NCBI GenBank assembly: GCA_031253705.1
Contig: JAIRVW010000169.1
Location: 1-7,766, forward strand
Source of the DNA: Brucellaceae bacterium
Lineage (GTDB): Bacteria > Pseudomonadota > Alphaproteobacteria > Rhizobiales > Rhizobiaceae
DNA length: 7,766 nt
Direction: 5' to 3'
The notes below the pieces were generated by a model. The model saw only the letters and a list, made by a program, of their open reading frames with translations. It did no database searches and was not told the origin of the DNA. The position numbers and the translations under genes were made by a program. Shown one piece after another: positions 1-5,850 of this stretch. Each line of letters begins with the position of its first letter. Positions within the stretch are counted from its first letter, which is position 1.

Positions 1-800
1 AAACCTGGCTCGGCACAACATTGATCGATCGTGCAACCTATCCGTCACGTCTGACCGAGGCCGGTGAGAAATTTATTCCCGTGGCGCAAGAAACACTGAA
101 GTCGCTTTATCAGGTGCGCCATGGTTTTCAGGCTAATCAGACATTGGAAGCGCAGACGATCTCCTTCATTGCGCTGCATACTTTGTCTTTCACATTTTTC
201 CCGCCATGGCTGAAAAATATCGGGGATGTCGCATCGCCGCTTTTCACCCGTTTGCGCCCTGATACCGGCAGCGTCGAAGGCAATGTGAATGCGCTTGTTG
301 ACGGTGATTGCGATTTTCTGCTGACCTATGTGCATCCGTCGGTGCCGTTACTGCTCGATACGGCGGATTTTGATTATAAAGTCGTTGGCTTCGAGCAAAT
401 TATTCCGATCAGCGCACCGGATGCGGACGGCAACCCTCTGCATATGGTCGGACGTGATGAGCAGGTTTTTGATTATCTCGGCTATGAGAAATCATCTTTC
501 TTCGGCCATTTGCTGAGCGAGCTTTTTGCCCGCAAAATGCCGGAGCACAGGCTTGTCCATGAAGGCAGCATGTCTATCGGCCTCAAAGGCATGTCAATGG
601 CCGGATGGGGCGTGGCATGGGTGCCGCATAGTCTGATCGCAGAAGAACTGGCCAGCGGTCAGCTGGTTCATGGGGCTGACCTGTCATGGAATATTCCGCT
701 GGAAATCCGCCTCTACCGTTCCAGAAACAATCAGCGTGGCGTGATCGAAAAGTTCTGGAACAAATTGCCGGATTTCAGAGACAATACAGACAATCATTAA
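1..800 (+). CDS. LysR-family transcriptional regulator, 5'-truncated (HypT/YjiE-like)
   Basis: The reading frame is open from position 3 and runs to TAA at 798-800, giving about 265 residues, so the gene begins before the window. The first residues (TWLGTTLIDRA, then LTEAGEKF) are the end of a LysR winged helix-turn-helix, where this family has a conserved 'LE..LG..LF.R....LT.AG' pattern; most of the DNA-binding domain is missing. A linker helix follows, then a periplasmic-binding-protein-like effector domain covering the rest. The segments GLKGMSMAGWGVAWVPHS, a C-terminal 'YR' and 'IEKFWNKL' resemble the HypT/YjiE subgroup as I remember it, but that is only a similarity of pattern, so no symbol is given. 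It probably acts as a cytoplasmic DNA-binding regulator with an unknown effector. LysR regulators often control a divergent neighbour, which here would lie outside the window; it converges with the TRAP operon, so nothing links the two functionally. Confidence 0.9.
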   Translation, partial: TWLGTTLIDRATYPSRLTEAGEKFIPVAQETLKSLYQVRHGFQANQTLEAQTISFIALHTLSFTFFPPWLKNIGDVASPLFTRLRPDTGSVEGNVNALVDGDCDFLLTYVHPSVPLLLDTADFDYKVVGFEQIIPISAPDADGNPLHMVGRDEQVFDYLGYEKSSFFGHLLSELFARKMPEHRLVHEGSMSIGLKGMSMAGWGVAWVPHSLIAEELASGQLVHGADLSWNIPLEIRLYRSRNNQRGVIEKFWNKLPDFRDNTDNH

Positions 801-825
801 AAAGGGCGCTTAAAGCGCCCTTTTT
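799..825. terminator. Bidirectional intrinsic terminator between LysR gene and TRAP permease gene
   Basis: GGGCGC (804-809) and GCGCCC (815-820) form a perfect stem around the loop TTAAA. It is extended by AAA/TTT pairs (801-803 with 821-823). Five T's (821-825) follow on the plus strand and five A's (799-803) precede, so the element reads as a hairpin plus U-run in both directions. It begins inside or directly after the stop codon of the LysR gene (798-800), and the minus-strand permease stop (827-829) lies one base beyond it. It therefore serves both converging genes. Confidence 0.93.
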
Positions 826-826
826 A

Positions 827-2875
827 TTACGCAAATTGTGTCTGTTTCATACCTGCGACCTGCCGCATAAGCACAGGCGTGAGCAAGGCCAGTCCCAGCA
901 GAGATGTATAAATCTCCGGTACGACCAGCAGAATGGCTGCAATAATCAGCAGAACCTGTTCCCAGCGTTTGGTGCGCACCAGCATAAAGCCGGAAAGTGC
1001 TGCGCCCAATGCGGTAATCCCGATCACACAGCCGATAAATGCCGTGAAGAACTCACCCCACGAGAAGTTGGCATTGACCAGCAGCAGTGACGGTGAGAAT
1101 ACAAAGACAAACGGCACCAGCACTTTGCCTAAGCCTAAGCGGAAGGCTGTATTACCGGTTTTGAACGGATCAGCGCCGGCCATGCCCGCCGCGGCATAGG
1201 CAGCCAGCGCCACCGGCGGTGTGATATCGGCCAGAACCCCGTAATAAAAGACGAAGAAATGTGCGACGATCGGCTCAACACCAAGTAGTGCCAGTGTTGG
1301 TGCGGCAATGGTTGCCATGATGATGTAGTTTGCGGTTGTCGGAATACCGCAGCCCATCAGAATACAAACCACACCGGTCATAATCAGCGTGAACAGCAAG
1401 GTCAGCGATGCGCCGCTGATGATTGCTGCCGGTACAAATGTGCCGAACCATGCGGCAATATCCGCAGCGGTTGTGGTAACAATATAAGAAATTTTGAAAC
1501 CGACACCGGTGAGTGTGACGACACCAACCACAATACCGACCGTTGCTGCGGCCGCACCTACAGCCAGAGCGTATTTCGCACCGTCACGCAGGCTGTCGAA
1601 AACTTCTTTGACGGACATGCGCTTGCGCGGATTAAGCAGACCAACGGCAATACACAGCGTAATACCCCAGAAAGCAGCGAGATAAGGCGTGTAGCCGGAC
1701 AGCAGTACACCGACCAGCACAATCAGCGGAATAACGGTTGGCCAGTCGCGCTTAAATGCTTCTTTGAGATCAGGCATTTCTTCCGGTGTCATACCGCGCA
1801 GGCCGGTGCGCTTGGCTTCAAAATGCACCTGCATCAAAACGCCGAAGAAATGCATGAAAGCCGGTACAATGGCTGCCAGAATAATTGTCGTATAAGGCAG
1901 ATTGAGAAACTCAATCATCAAAAACGCGGCAGCACCCATAATTGGCGGTGTAATCTGACCACCGGTGGAGGAGGCGGCTTCTACGGCGGCGGCGAAATTG
2001 CGTTTATACCCAAGACGGATCATCGCCGGAATGGTCAGCGAGCCAACCGTCACAGTATTGGCAACCGATGAGCCGGAGATCATGCCGAACAGTGCCGAGC
2101 CGAAGATCGATACCTTGGCAGGTCCGCCCGCATAGCGCCCTGCAACCCATGCCGCACAATCAAGGAACAATTGTCCGAGACCAATACGGGTGGCGAAGAC
2201 ACCGAACAGAACGAAATGGAACACATAGGTCGCCACCACGCCAAGCGCGATGCCGTAAATGCCCTGTGTTGTCAGATAAAGATGGTCAACAATCTGCGAA
2301 ACCGACGAGCCCGGATGCACGAGAATGCCCGGCATTGAAGGGCCGAAATAGGCATAGAGCATAAACAGAACGGCGATGATTGGCAGCGGCCAGCCGACAG
2401 AACGGCGGGTTGCCTCCAGAAGCACGACAATCAGCAGGCCGCCAAGCACGACATCGGTTGTGGTCGGATTGCCGACGCGGAAAGCCAGATCATCCAGCGG
2501 AATGAGCGGCACATGCATCACCGCAATGACGGCGCCGATGGCCAGCGCCCAGTCGATCAGGGAAATGCCGAGCGGACGCAAAAGCGTTGATTGTGCCGGT
2601 TCTGAATAGCCTTTCGGCGAAAACGGAAAAACCAGAAATACCAGCCCCAGTACGAAAGCCAGATGGATACCACGATGCATGGTTTCAGATAAAATACCGA
2701 AACCGGCGGTGTAATAATGAAACAGCGAAAGAATAATCAGTAAAGCACCGACGATGCGGGCTGTGACAGGCAACAACGGACGAAAGCGGATCTCGGAGTC
2801 GAATTTCTCCTCGAGTTCACGCGCTTTTTCTTCATCCAGCTCCATCGGCTTCAACGATTGTTGCTCTGTGGTCAT
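827..2875 (-). CDS. TRAP transporter fused permease subunit (4TM/12TM, DctQM-type fusion)
   Basis: This 682-residue integral inner-membrane protein is the permease of a tripartite ATP-independent periplasmic (TRAP) transporter, which uses an ion gradient to import a substrate handed over by a binding protein. Residues 1-35 are charged and cytoplasmic (ELDEEKARELEEKF), as is usual for fused TRAP permeases. About four hydrophobic helices then correspond to the small subunit, and from about residue 200 a DctM-like transport domain follows. That domain shows GMISGSSVANTVTVGS (264-279), GGQITPPIMGAA (305-316), GCGIPTTANY (508-517) and ADITPPVALAAY (549-560); the two T-P-P motifs are the re-entrant hairpins of the inverted repeat. 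The ATG at 2873-2875 is chosen because AGGA lies nine bases upstream on the minus strand. An in-frame TTG at 2948-2950 would add 25 residues but has no ribosome site. It follows the TAXI binding-protein gene after a 149-base gap. The substrate cannot be read from the sequence. Confidence 0.95.
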   Translation of the reverse strand: MTTEQQSLKPMELDEEKARELEEKFDSEIRFRPLLPVTARIVGALLIILSLFHYYTAGFGILSETMHRGIHLAFVLGLVFLVFPFSPKGYSEPAQSTLLRPLGISLIDWALAIGAVIAVMHVPLIPLDDLAFRVGNPTTTDVVLGGLLIVVLLEATRRSVGWPLPIIAVLFMLYAYFGPSMPGILVHPGSSVSQIVDHLYLTTQGIYGIALGVVATYVFHFVLFGVFATRIGLGQLFLDCAAWVAGRYAGGPAKVSIFGSALFGMISGSSVANTVTVGSLTIPAMIRLGYKRNFAAAVEAASSTGGQITPPIMGAAAFLMIEFLNLPYTTIILAAIVPAFMHFFGVLMQVHFEAKRTGLRGMTPEEMPDLKEAFKRDWPTVIPLIVLVGVLLSGYTPYLAAFWGITLCIAVGLLNPRKRMSVKEVFDSLRDGAKYALAVGAAAATVGIVVGVVTLTGVGFKISYIVTTTAADIAAWFGTFVPAAIISGASLTLLFTLIMTGVVCILMGCGIPTTANYIIMATIAAPTLALLGVEPIVAHFFVFYYGVLADITPPVALAAYAAAGMAGADPFKTGNTAFRLGLGKVLVPFVFVFSPSLLLVNANFSWGEFFTAFIGCVIGITALGAALSGFMLVRTKRWEQVLLIIAAILLVVPEIYTSLLGLALLTPVLMRQVAGMKQTQFA

Positions 2876-2971
2876 AGGCAAATGTCCTGAAAATAGTGCT
2901 GCAGGCAAAGTGCTGGCTGACTGTGCAGGCCGGACGCATTTGCCCTTCAAAATATCTATTGTAAGTTATGA

Positions 2972-3011
2972 GAAAAATCCTGCACCGGACGATATGAGAG
3001 ACCGGTGCAGG
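2972..3011 (-). terminator. Intercistronic hairpin with T-run between TAXI gene and fused permease (possible attenuator)
   Basis: CCTGCACCGG (2979-2988) and CCGGTGCAGG (3002-3011) form a perfect 10-base-pair stem around a 13-base loop. On the minus strand, the direction of the transporter genes, the stem is followed by ATTTTT (2978-2973), which is the form of a rho-independent terminator. It begins 13 bases after the stop of the binding-protein gene and ends about 100 bases before the permease start. Because both genes encode parts of one transporter, partial termination that gives more binding protein than permease is the likely role. Alternatives are a 3'-end mRNA stabiliser, or full termination with a separate permease promoter. 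Confidence 0.8.
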
Positions 3012-3024
3012 GCTGGTGCAGCTT

Positions 3025-4014
3025 TTATTTCAGCAGACCTGCTTCTTTGTAGAAGCGTTCGGCACCCGGATGCAGCGGAATACCAAGGCTGGTCACTGCA
3101 TTCTCCAGCGTGATCATCTTGCCCTTGGCATGACCGGCATCCAGCGCTTTGCGGGTTGCATCATTCCACATGGTTTTGGTGATGTTATAGATCAGATCAT
3201 CAGACTGCTTGGTGCTGGTGACCAGCTGTGCGGCAACAGAGATCGTGTTGGTCGCGCCAACGTCCTTGTAGGTATCAGCAGGCACAGTGTCTTTGGCGAA
3301 GAAGCTGTACTCTTTCAGGATTTTTTCCATTTCCGGACCGTCAATCGGCACAAGAGAAATACCGTTTGTGCTGGCCAGTTCAGAAATCGCACCGGTCGGA
3401 TAGCCGCCAACAAAGAAATAAGCATCCAGCGCGCCGTCTTTCAGGCGGTCACCGGCAGGGCCCGGTTTCAGATATTCAGCTTTCACATCCTTATCGGTCA
3501 TGCCATAGGCGGCCAGCACAATACGGGCATCCACAATAGTGCCGGAGCCCGGCTCATCGAGCGAAACGCGTTTGCCTTTCAGATCGGCAACCGATTTGAT
3601 ACCGGCATCTTTACGGGCAACCAGATGGATGGTTTCCGGATAGAGCGTTGCGATGAGGCGCAGATCTTCAACCTTGCCTTTGCCGTCATAAAGGCCGGTG
3701 CCGGTATAGGCCCAATAGGCAACGTCAGACTGAGTGAAGCCGGCTTCAAGACCACCGCTTTTAACTGCATTAATATTCGCGACAGAACCGTTGGAAGAGA
3801 CGGCCGTTGCCACCAGACCCGGAACACCCTGATCACCGTTGCCGGAAATCGCATTGGCGATCAGACCGCCGATCGGATAATAGGTGCCAGCGGTGCCGCC
3901 GGTGCCGATACGGAAAAAGGCCGGTGATTGCGCAACAGCAACCGTAACGCCGAGTGCAGCTGTACCCAAAACAGCTGCGGTCATAAAGCGGCGGAAAGTT
4001 TTTCCAAAATTCAT
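3025..4014 (-). CDS. TAXI family TRAP transporter solute-binding protein (periplasmic)
   Basis: The product is a 329-residue exported protein that captures a small organic ligand in the periplasm and delivers it to the fused TRAP permease encoded just downstream. Residues 1-28 form a Sec signal peptide: a basic start (GKTFRR), a hydrophobic run and an AVA cleavage site before QSP; there is no lipobox cysteine. The mature protein opens with FFRIGTGGTAGTYYPIGG (33-50), a hallmark of the TAXI family, and continues with the two-lobed binding fold (for example KGKRVSLDEPGSGT). Two ATG codons are adjacent (4015-4017 and 4012-4014). GGGAG on the minus strand lies four bases before the first and seven before the second, so the second is preferred, with a difference of one residue. 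Extending further upstream would place a non-signal-like sequence in front of the leader. Known TAXI systems move glutamate, 2-oxoglutarate and other carboxylates, but the ligand here is unknown. Confidence 0.94.
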   Translation of the reverse strand: MNFGKTFRRFMTAAVLGTAALGVTVAVAQSPAFFRIGTGGTAGTYYPIGGLIANAISGNGDQGVPGLVATAVSSNGSVANINAVKSGGLEAGFTQSDVAYWAYTGTGLYDGKGKVEDLRLIATLYPETIHLVARKDAGIKSVADLKGKRVSLDEPGSGTIVDARIVLAAYGMTDKDVKAEYLKPGPAGDRLKDGALDAYFFVGGYPTGAISELASTNGISLVPIDGPEMEKILKEYSFFAKDTVPADTYKDVGATNTISVAAQLVTSTKQSDDLIYNITKTMWNDATRKALDAGHAKGKMITLENAVTSLGIPLHPGAERFYKEAGLLK

Positions 4015-4025
4015 CATCTCTCTCC

Positions 4026-4059
4026 CAAAAGATTTTCCTCTTTTGTGAACATGAAAAGA
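4026..4059 (-). other. Leader hairpin next to the ribosome site of the TAXI gene, with an alternative pairing
   Basis: CAAAAGA (4026-4032) and TCTTTTG (4039-4045) form a 7-base-pair stem with a 6-base loop that ends directly beside the GGGAG ribosome site of the solute-binding-protein gene. The middle arm TCTTTT (4039-4044) can instead pair with AAAAGA at 4054-4059. The two structures cannot form together. The stems are A/T rich and weak, so a regulatory role is only possible. Confidence 0.35.
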
Positions 4060-4101
4060 TGAGCGCGACTTGTCAACCTTACAGCTATAGGTGAAAACCA
4101 C

Positions 4102-4118
4102 ATTATACTTTAGTATAA
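4102..4118 (-). promoter_or_regulatory. Probable TRAP operon promoter -10 region overlapped by a 16-base palindrome
   Basis: TTATACT (4103-4109) and AGTATAA (4112-4118) are perfect inverted repeats separated by TT. Read on the minus strand, the element contains TATAAT (4107-4102), a perfect -10 hexamer, and a second one shifted upstream, TATACT (4117-4112). A matching -35 is weak (TGAAAT at 4130-4125, 17-base spacing), which would suit an activated promoter. Transcription would start near 4095 and give a leader of about 80 bases. The palindrome could also be an operator. Confidence 0.5.
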
Positions 4119-4122
4119 GAAT

Positions 4123-4164
4123 AAATTTCACATTGCTTTTCAAATACATGAAAGGCGCAAAATT
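4123..4164. promoter_or_regulatory. Candidate ScfR/PrpR-like sites upstream of the TRAP operon
   Basis: AAATTTCACA at 4123-4132 is identical to ten bases at 5788-5797 in the prpR-prpD promoter region. GGCGCAAAATTT at 4154-4165 differs from GGCGCAAAGATTT at 5735-5747 by a single inserted G. Both lie just upstream of the predicted TRAP -10 element. Their sharing suggests control by the same regulator, but short A/T-rich matches can arise by chance. Confidence 0.35.
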
Positions 4165-4196
4165 TAGACTTATGCAGTCATATAAGGTGCAAAATT
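4152..4196. repeat. Direct repeat AAGG(C/T)GCAAAATT at the 3' end of the ScfR gene
   Basis: AAGGCGCAAAATT (4152-4164) and AAGGTGCAAAATT (4184-4196) match at 12 of 13 positions and start 32 bases apart. The second copy lies inside the last codons of the regulator gene and the first just past its stop. Both contain a GCAAA core like that of the sites in the prpR-prpD intergenic region. Confidence 0.55.
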
Positions 4197-5591
4197 CGTC
4201 TGTGCCTCATCGACCTGAATAGTGGAATAGAGTGCAGGAAAGGCGCGTTGCGGGCATTTTTGTCTTTCACAGATTTTGCAGCCAGCACCAATCGGTGTGC
4301 GTGCGGCAGGATCATCAAGGATCATACCTTTGGAATAAACCAGCCGGTCGGCATGGTGCAGATCACAGCCCAGCGCAATTGCGAAACTTTTGGACGGCGC
4401 TTTATAGCCGCCCTGACGATGCCGGATCATTTTGGCAATCCAGAAATAAGTGCGGCCGTCCGGCATTTCCGCCTGCTGGGTCAGAATGCGATCCGGCGAG
4501 GAAAAAGCCGCATAAATATTCCACAACGGGCAGGTGCCGCCAAAACGTGAAAAGTGGAAATCGGTTGCGGACTGGCGTTTGGAAATATTACCGGCACGAT
4601 CGACGCGAATAAAGAAAAACGGCACACCACGCGCCTCAGGCCGTTGCAGGGTGCTAAGGCGGTGGCAGATGGTCTCAAAACTCACCGCATAGCGTTGCTG
4701 AAGCAATTCAATATCATAGCGCAACTGTTCTGCACTTTGCAGAAAATGCATATAGGGCATCAGCACCGCACCGGCAAAATAATTGGCCAGACCGATCCGC
4801 GCCAGAACAAGAGCTTCGGGACTGGAGAAAACCGTTTTTTCCAGTAACTGATCCAACAGGGATTTCTGTTCCAGAAAGGCAATTTGTGTAGCCAGCTGAA
4901 AAGCCTGCTGGCCTTCATCAAGACGCGGAGAAAGAGAAAGCACACGGGTGCTGCTGTCATAAGAGCGTACCCGATCCGTATTACCGGCACTCGTCTGCTC
5001 AACCAGCCGAACGCCGTGCATTTGCACCAGCCGTTCTGCAAGCGCATGTTTCATTTTACCAACGGGGAGGCCGAGTTTATTGCTCAGCGCTTCACCCTCA
5101 TGGTCAAGTTCCGGAATATAATTACGGTGCGCGTAGAAATATTCGCGCACTTCTTCATAGGGTGTGGAGAGCATCACCGGCAGATCGGCGGAGCGGTCAT
5201 TGCCAAGCTGGTTTGCAAGATATGCAGATTGTTCCTGCGCTTCGCCGAGTTGTTTGTGCATTTCCACAATCAGACGTCCGACAGCAGGCATATTGGCGGC
5301 CAGTTCGCGGATTTCGGTTTTCCCCAGCTGCTCATTTAAACGCGGATCGGCAAAGACTTCGCGCAGGTCACTGAAGAGGCGTGCTTCATCGGCTTCAGAA
5401 AACAGCTGTACATCGATGCCGAAAGCCTCATTGAGCCGCAGCAGCACCTGCACTGTCAGAGGGCGCTGATTATTCTCAATCTGATTGAGGTAACTCAAAG
5501 AAATGCCAAGGCTTTTTGCCAGTGACATTTGGGTGAGCTGGCGCTCTTCCCGTAATTTTCTCAGTTTTATGCCTACAAAAGTCTTGCGCAT
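4170..5591 (-). CDS. prpR: ScfR/XRE-family regulator of propionate metabolism (RamB/mycobacterial PrpR type)
   Basis: This 473-residue cytoplasmic regulator has an N-terminal XRE helix-turn-helix (about 8-62; recognition helix near SLSYLNQIENNQRP, 31-44), a middle domain of the IrrE/M78-derived type (about 150-300), and a C-terminal cysteine-rich domain. The middle domain has no HExxH zinc motif; the expected place reads ATQIAFLEQ, so it is not a protease, as is typical of the family. Cysteines at 354 (CPLWNIY), 409, 438, 441 and 446 (CKICERQKC) fit the iron-sulfur-binding pattern reported for mycobacterial PrpR. That family binds short-chain acyl-CoA or CoA and controls prpDC or acetate genes. 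The ATG at 5591 has GGGAGG about eight bases upstream. The gene is divergent from prpD, the same arrangement as in mycobacteria. It is unrelated to the enterobacterial sigma-54 PrpR that shares the name, so the symbol is by analogy. Activator or repressor action cannot be decided here. Confidence 0.9.
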   Translation of the reverse strand: MRKTFVGIKLRKLREERQLTQMSLAKSLGISLSYLNQIENNQRPLTVQVLLRLNEAFGIDVQLFSEADEARLFSDLREVFADPRLNEQLGKTEIRELAANMPAVGRLIVEMHKQLGEAQEQSAYLANQLGNDRSADLPVMLSTPYEEVREYFYAHRNYIPELDHEGEALSNKLGLPVGKMKHALAERLVQMHGVRLVEQTSAGNTDRVRSYDSSTRVLSLSPRLDEGQQAFQLATQIAFLEQKSLLDQLLEKTVFSSPEALVLARIGLANYFAGAVLMPYMHFLQSAEQLRYDIELLQQRYAVSFETICHRLSTLQRPEARGVPFFFIRVDRAGNISKRQSATDFHFSRFGGTCPLWNIYAAFSSPDRILTQQAEMPDGRTYFWIAKMIRHRQGGYKAPSKSFAIALGCDLHHADRLVYSKGMILDDPAARTPIGAGCKICERQKCPQRAFPALYSTIQVDEAQTNFAPYMTA

Positions 5592-5624
5592 TCCTCAGGC
5601 CCTCCCGACCTTTCAGATCACTGC

Positions 5625-5636
5625 TGAATATATTCA
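5625..5636. promoter_or_regulatory. 12-base A/T-rich palindrome upstream of the ScfR gene, possible -10 region
   Basis: TGAATATATTCA is a perfect palindrome 34 bases before the regulator's start codon. On the minus strand it offers TATATT as a -10 hexamer. No convincing -35 sits at 16-18 bases, so this may be an activated promoter or only an A/T-rich operator. Confidence 0.3.
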
Positions 5637-5645
5637 TTCCTTATG

Positions 5646-5700
5646 TTTGCATGCTGTCTGCAAAGCCTTGTCGACTTTGCAAGTTTCACAATTTCACAAA
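5646..5700. promoter_or_regulatory. Cluster of TTTGCAAA-like operator candidates, regulator-proximal
   Basis: TTTGCATG (5646-5653), TCTGCAAA (5657-5664) and TTTGCAAG (5676-5683) each resemble TTTGCAAA, the core bound by RamB and mycobacterial PrpR. The last two form an inverted repeat, TGCAAAG-N9-CTTTGCA (5659-5681). TTTGCAAG is followed directly by two tandem copies of TTTCACAA (5684-5691, 5692-5699). This is the expected place for operator sites controlling both the regulator and prpD. Confidence 0.6.
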
Positions 5701-5734
5701 AAATTGCCGCCGTCACTTCGCTTTTTCAACCATA

Positions 5735-5750
5735 GGCGCAAAGATTTGCC
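5735..5750. promoter_or_regulatory. Inverted repeat GCAAA-GA-TTTGC in the prpR-prpD intergenic region
   Basis: GCAAA (5738-5742) and TTTGC (5745-5749) are inverted repeats with a two-base centre. The half-sites match the TTTGC/GCAAA halves of the other candidate ScfR sites nearby. It lies midway between the regulator-proximal cluster and the prpD-proximal site. Confidence 0.45.
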
Positions 5751-5782
5751 GCTGTATAGTCGGTTTACAGAGGGCATCGGGC

Positions 5783-5798
5783 TTCGCAAATTTCACAA
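5783..5798. promoter_or_regulatory. prpD-proximal copy of the 16-base operator-like element
   Basis: TTCGCAAATTTCACAA matches TTTGCAAGTTTCACAA (5676-5691) at 14 of 16 positions in the same orientation. The copies start 107 bases apart, close to ten helical turns. The element ends 52 bases before the prpD GTG and so probably overlaps or lies near the prpD transcription start. Confidence 0.55.
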
Positions 5799-5850
5799 CA
5801 GGCTGGTGCTGCGACAGTAGAATTTTGGCTAAGGCAGAAGGGATTTTTCT

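Noticed and set aside
2876..2950. Upstream TTG start for the TRAP permease
   Set aside because: No ribosome site precedes it, whereas the ATG at 2875 has a good one and gives the usual charged N-terminus of fused TRAP permeases. The extra 25 residues would also lie in the spacer after the hairpin.
3016..3927. Long open frame (303 codons) on the plus strand opposite the TAXI gene
   Set aside because: It lies inside the well-supported TAXI gene on the other strand and resembles no family; a shadow frame.
4015..4149. Longer N-terminus for the TAXI protein
   Set aside because: It would bury the signal peptide behind about 45 residues and translate through the predicted promoter and leader hairpin.
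4884..5339. 151-codon plus-strand open frame opposite the ScfR gene
   Set aside because: It is fully contained in a confident regulator gene on the other strand, with no ribosome site or recognisable domain.
5755..5760. TATAGT as a -10 element for prpD
   Set aside because: No acceptable -35 hexamer lies 16-18 bases upstream. An activator-dependent promoter is possible, but the evidence is too thin to annotate.
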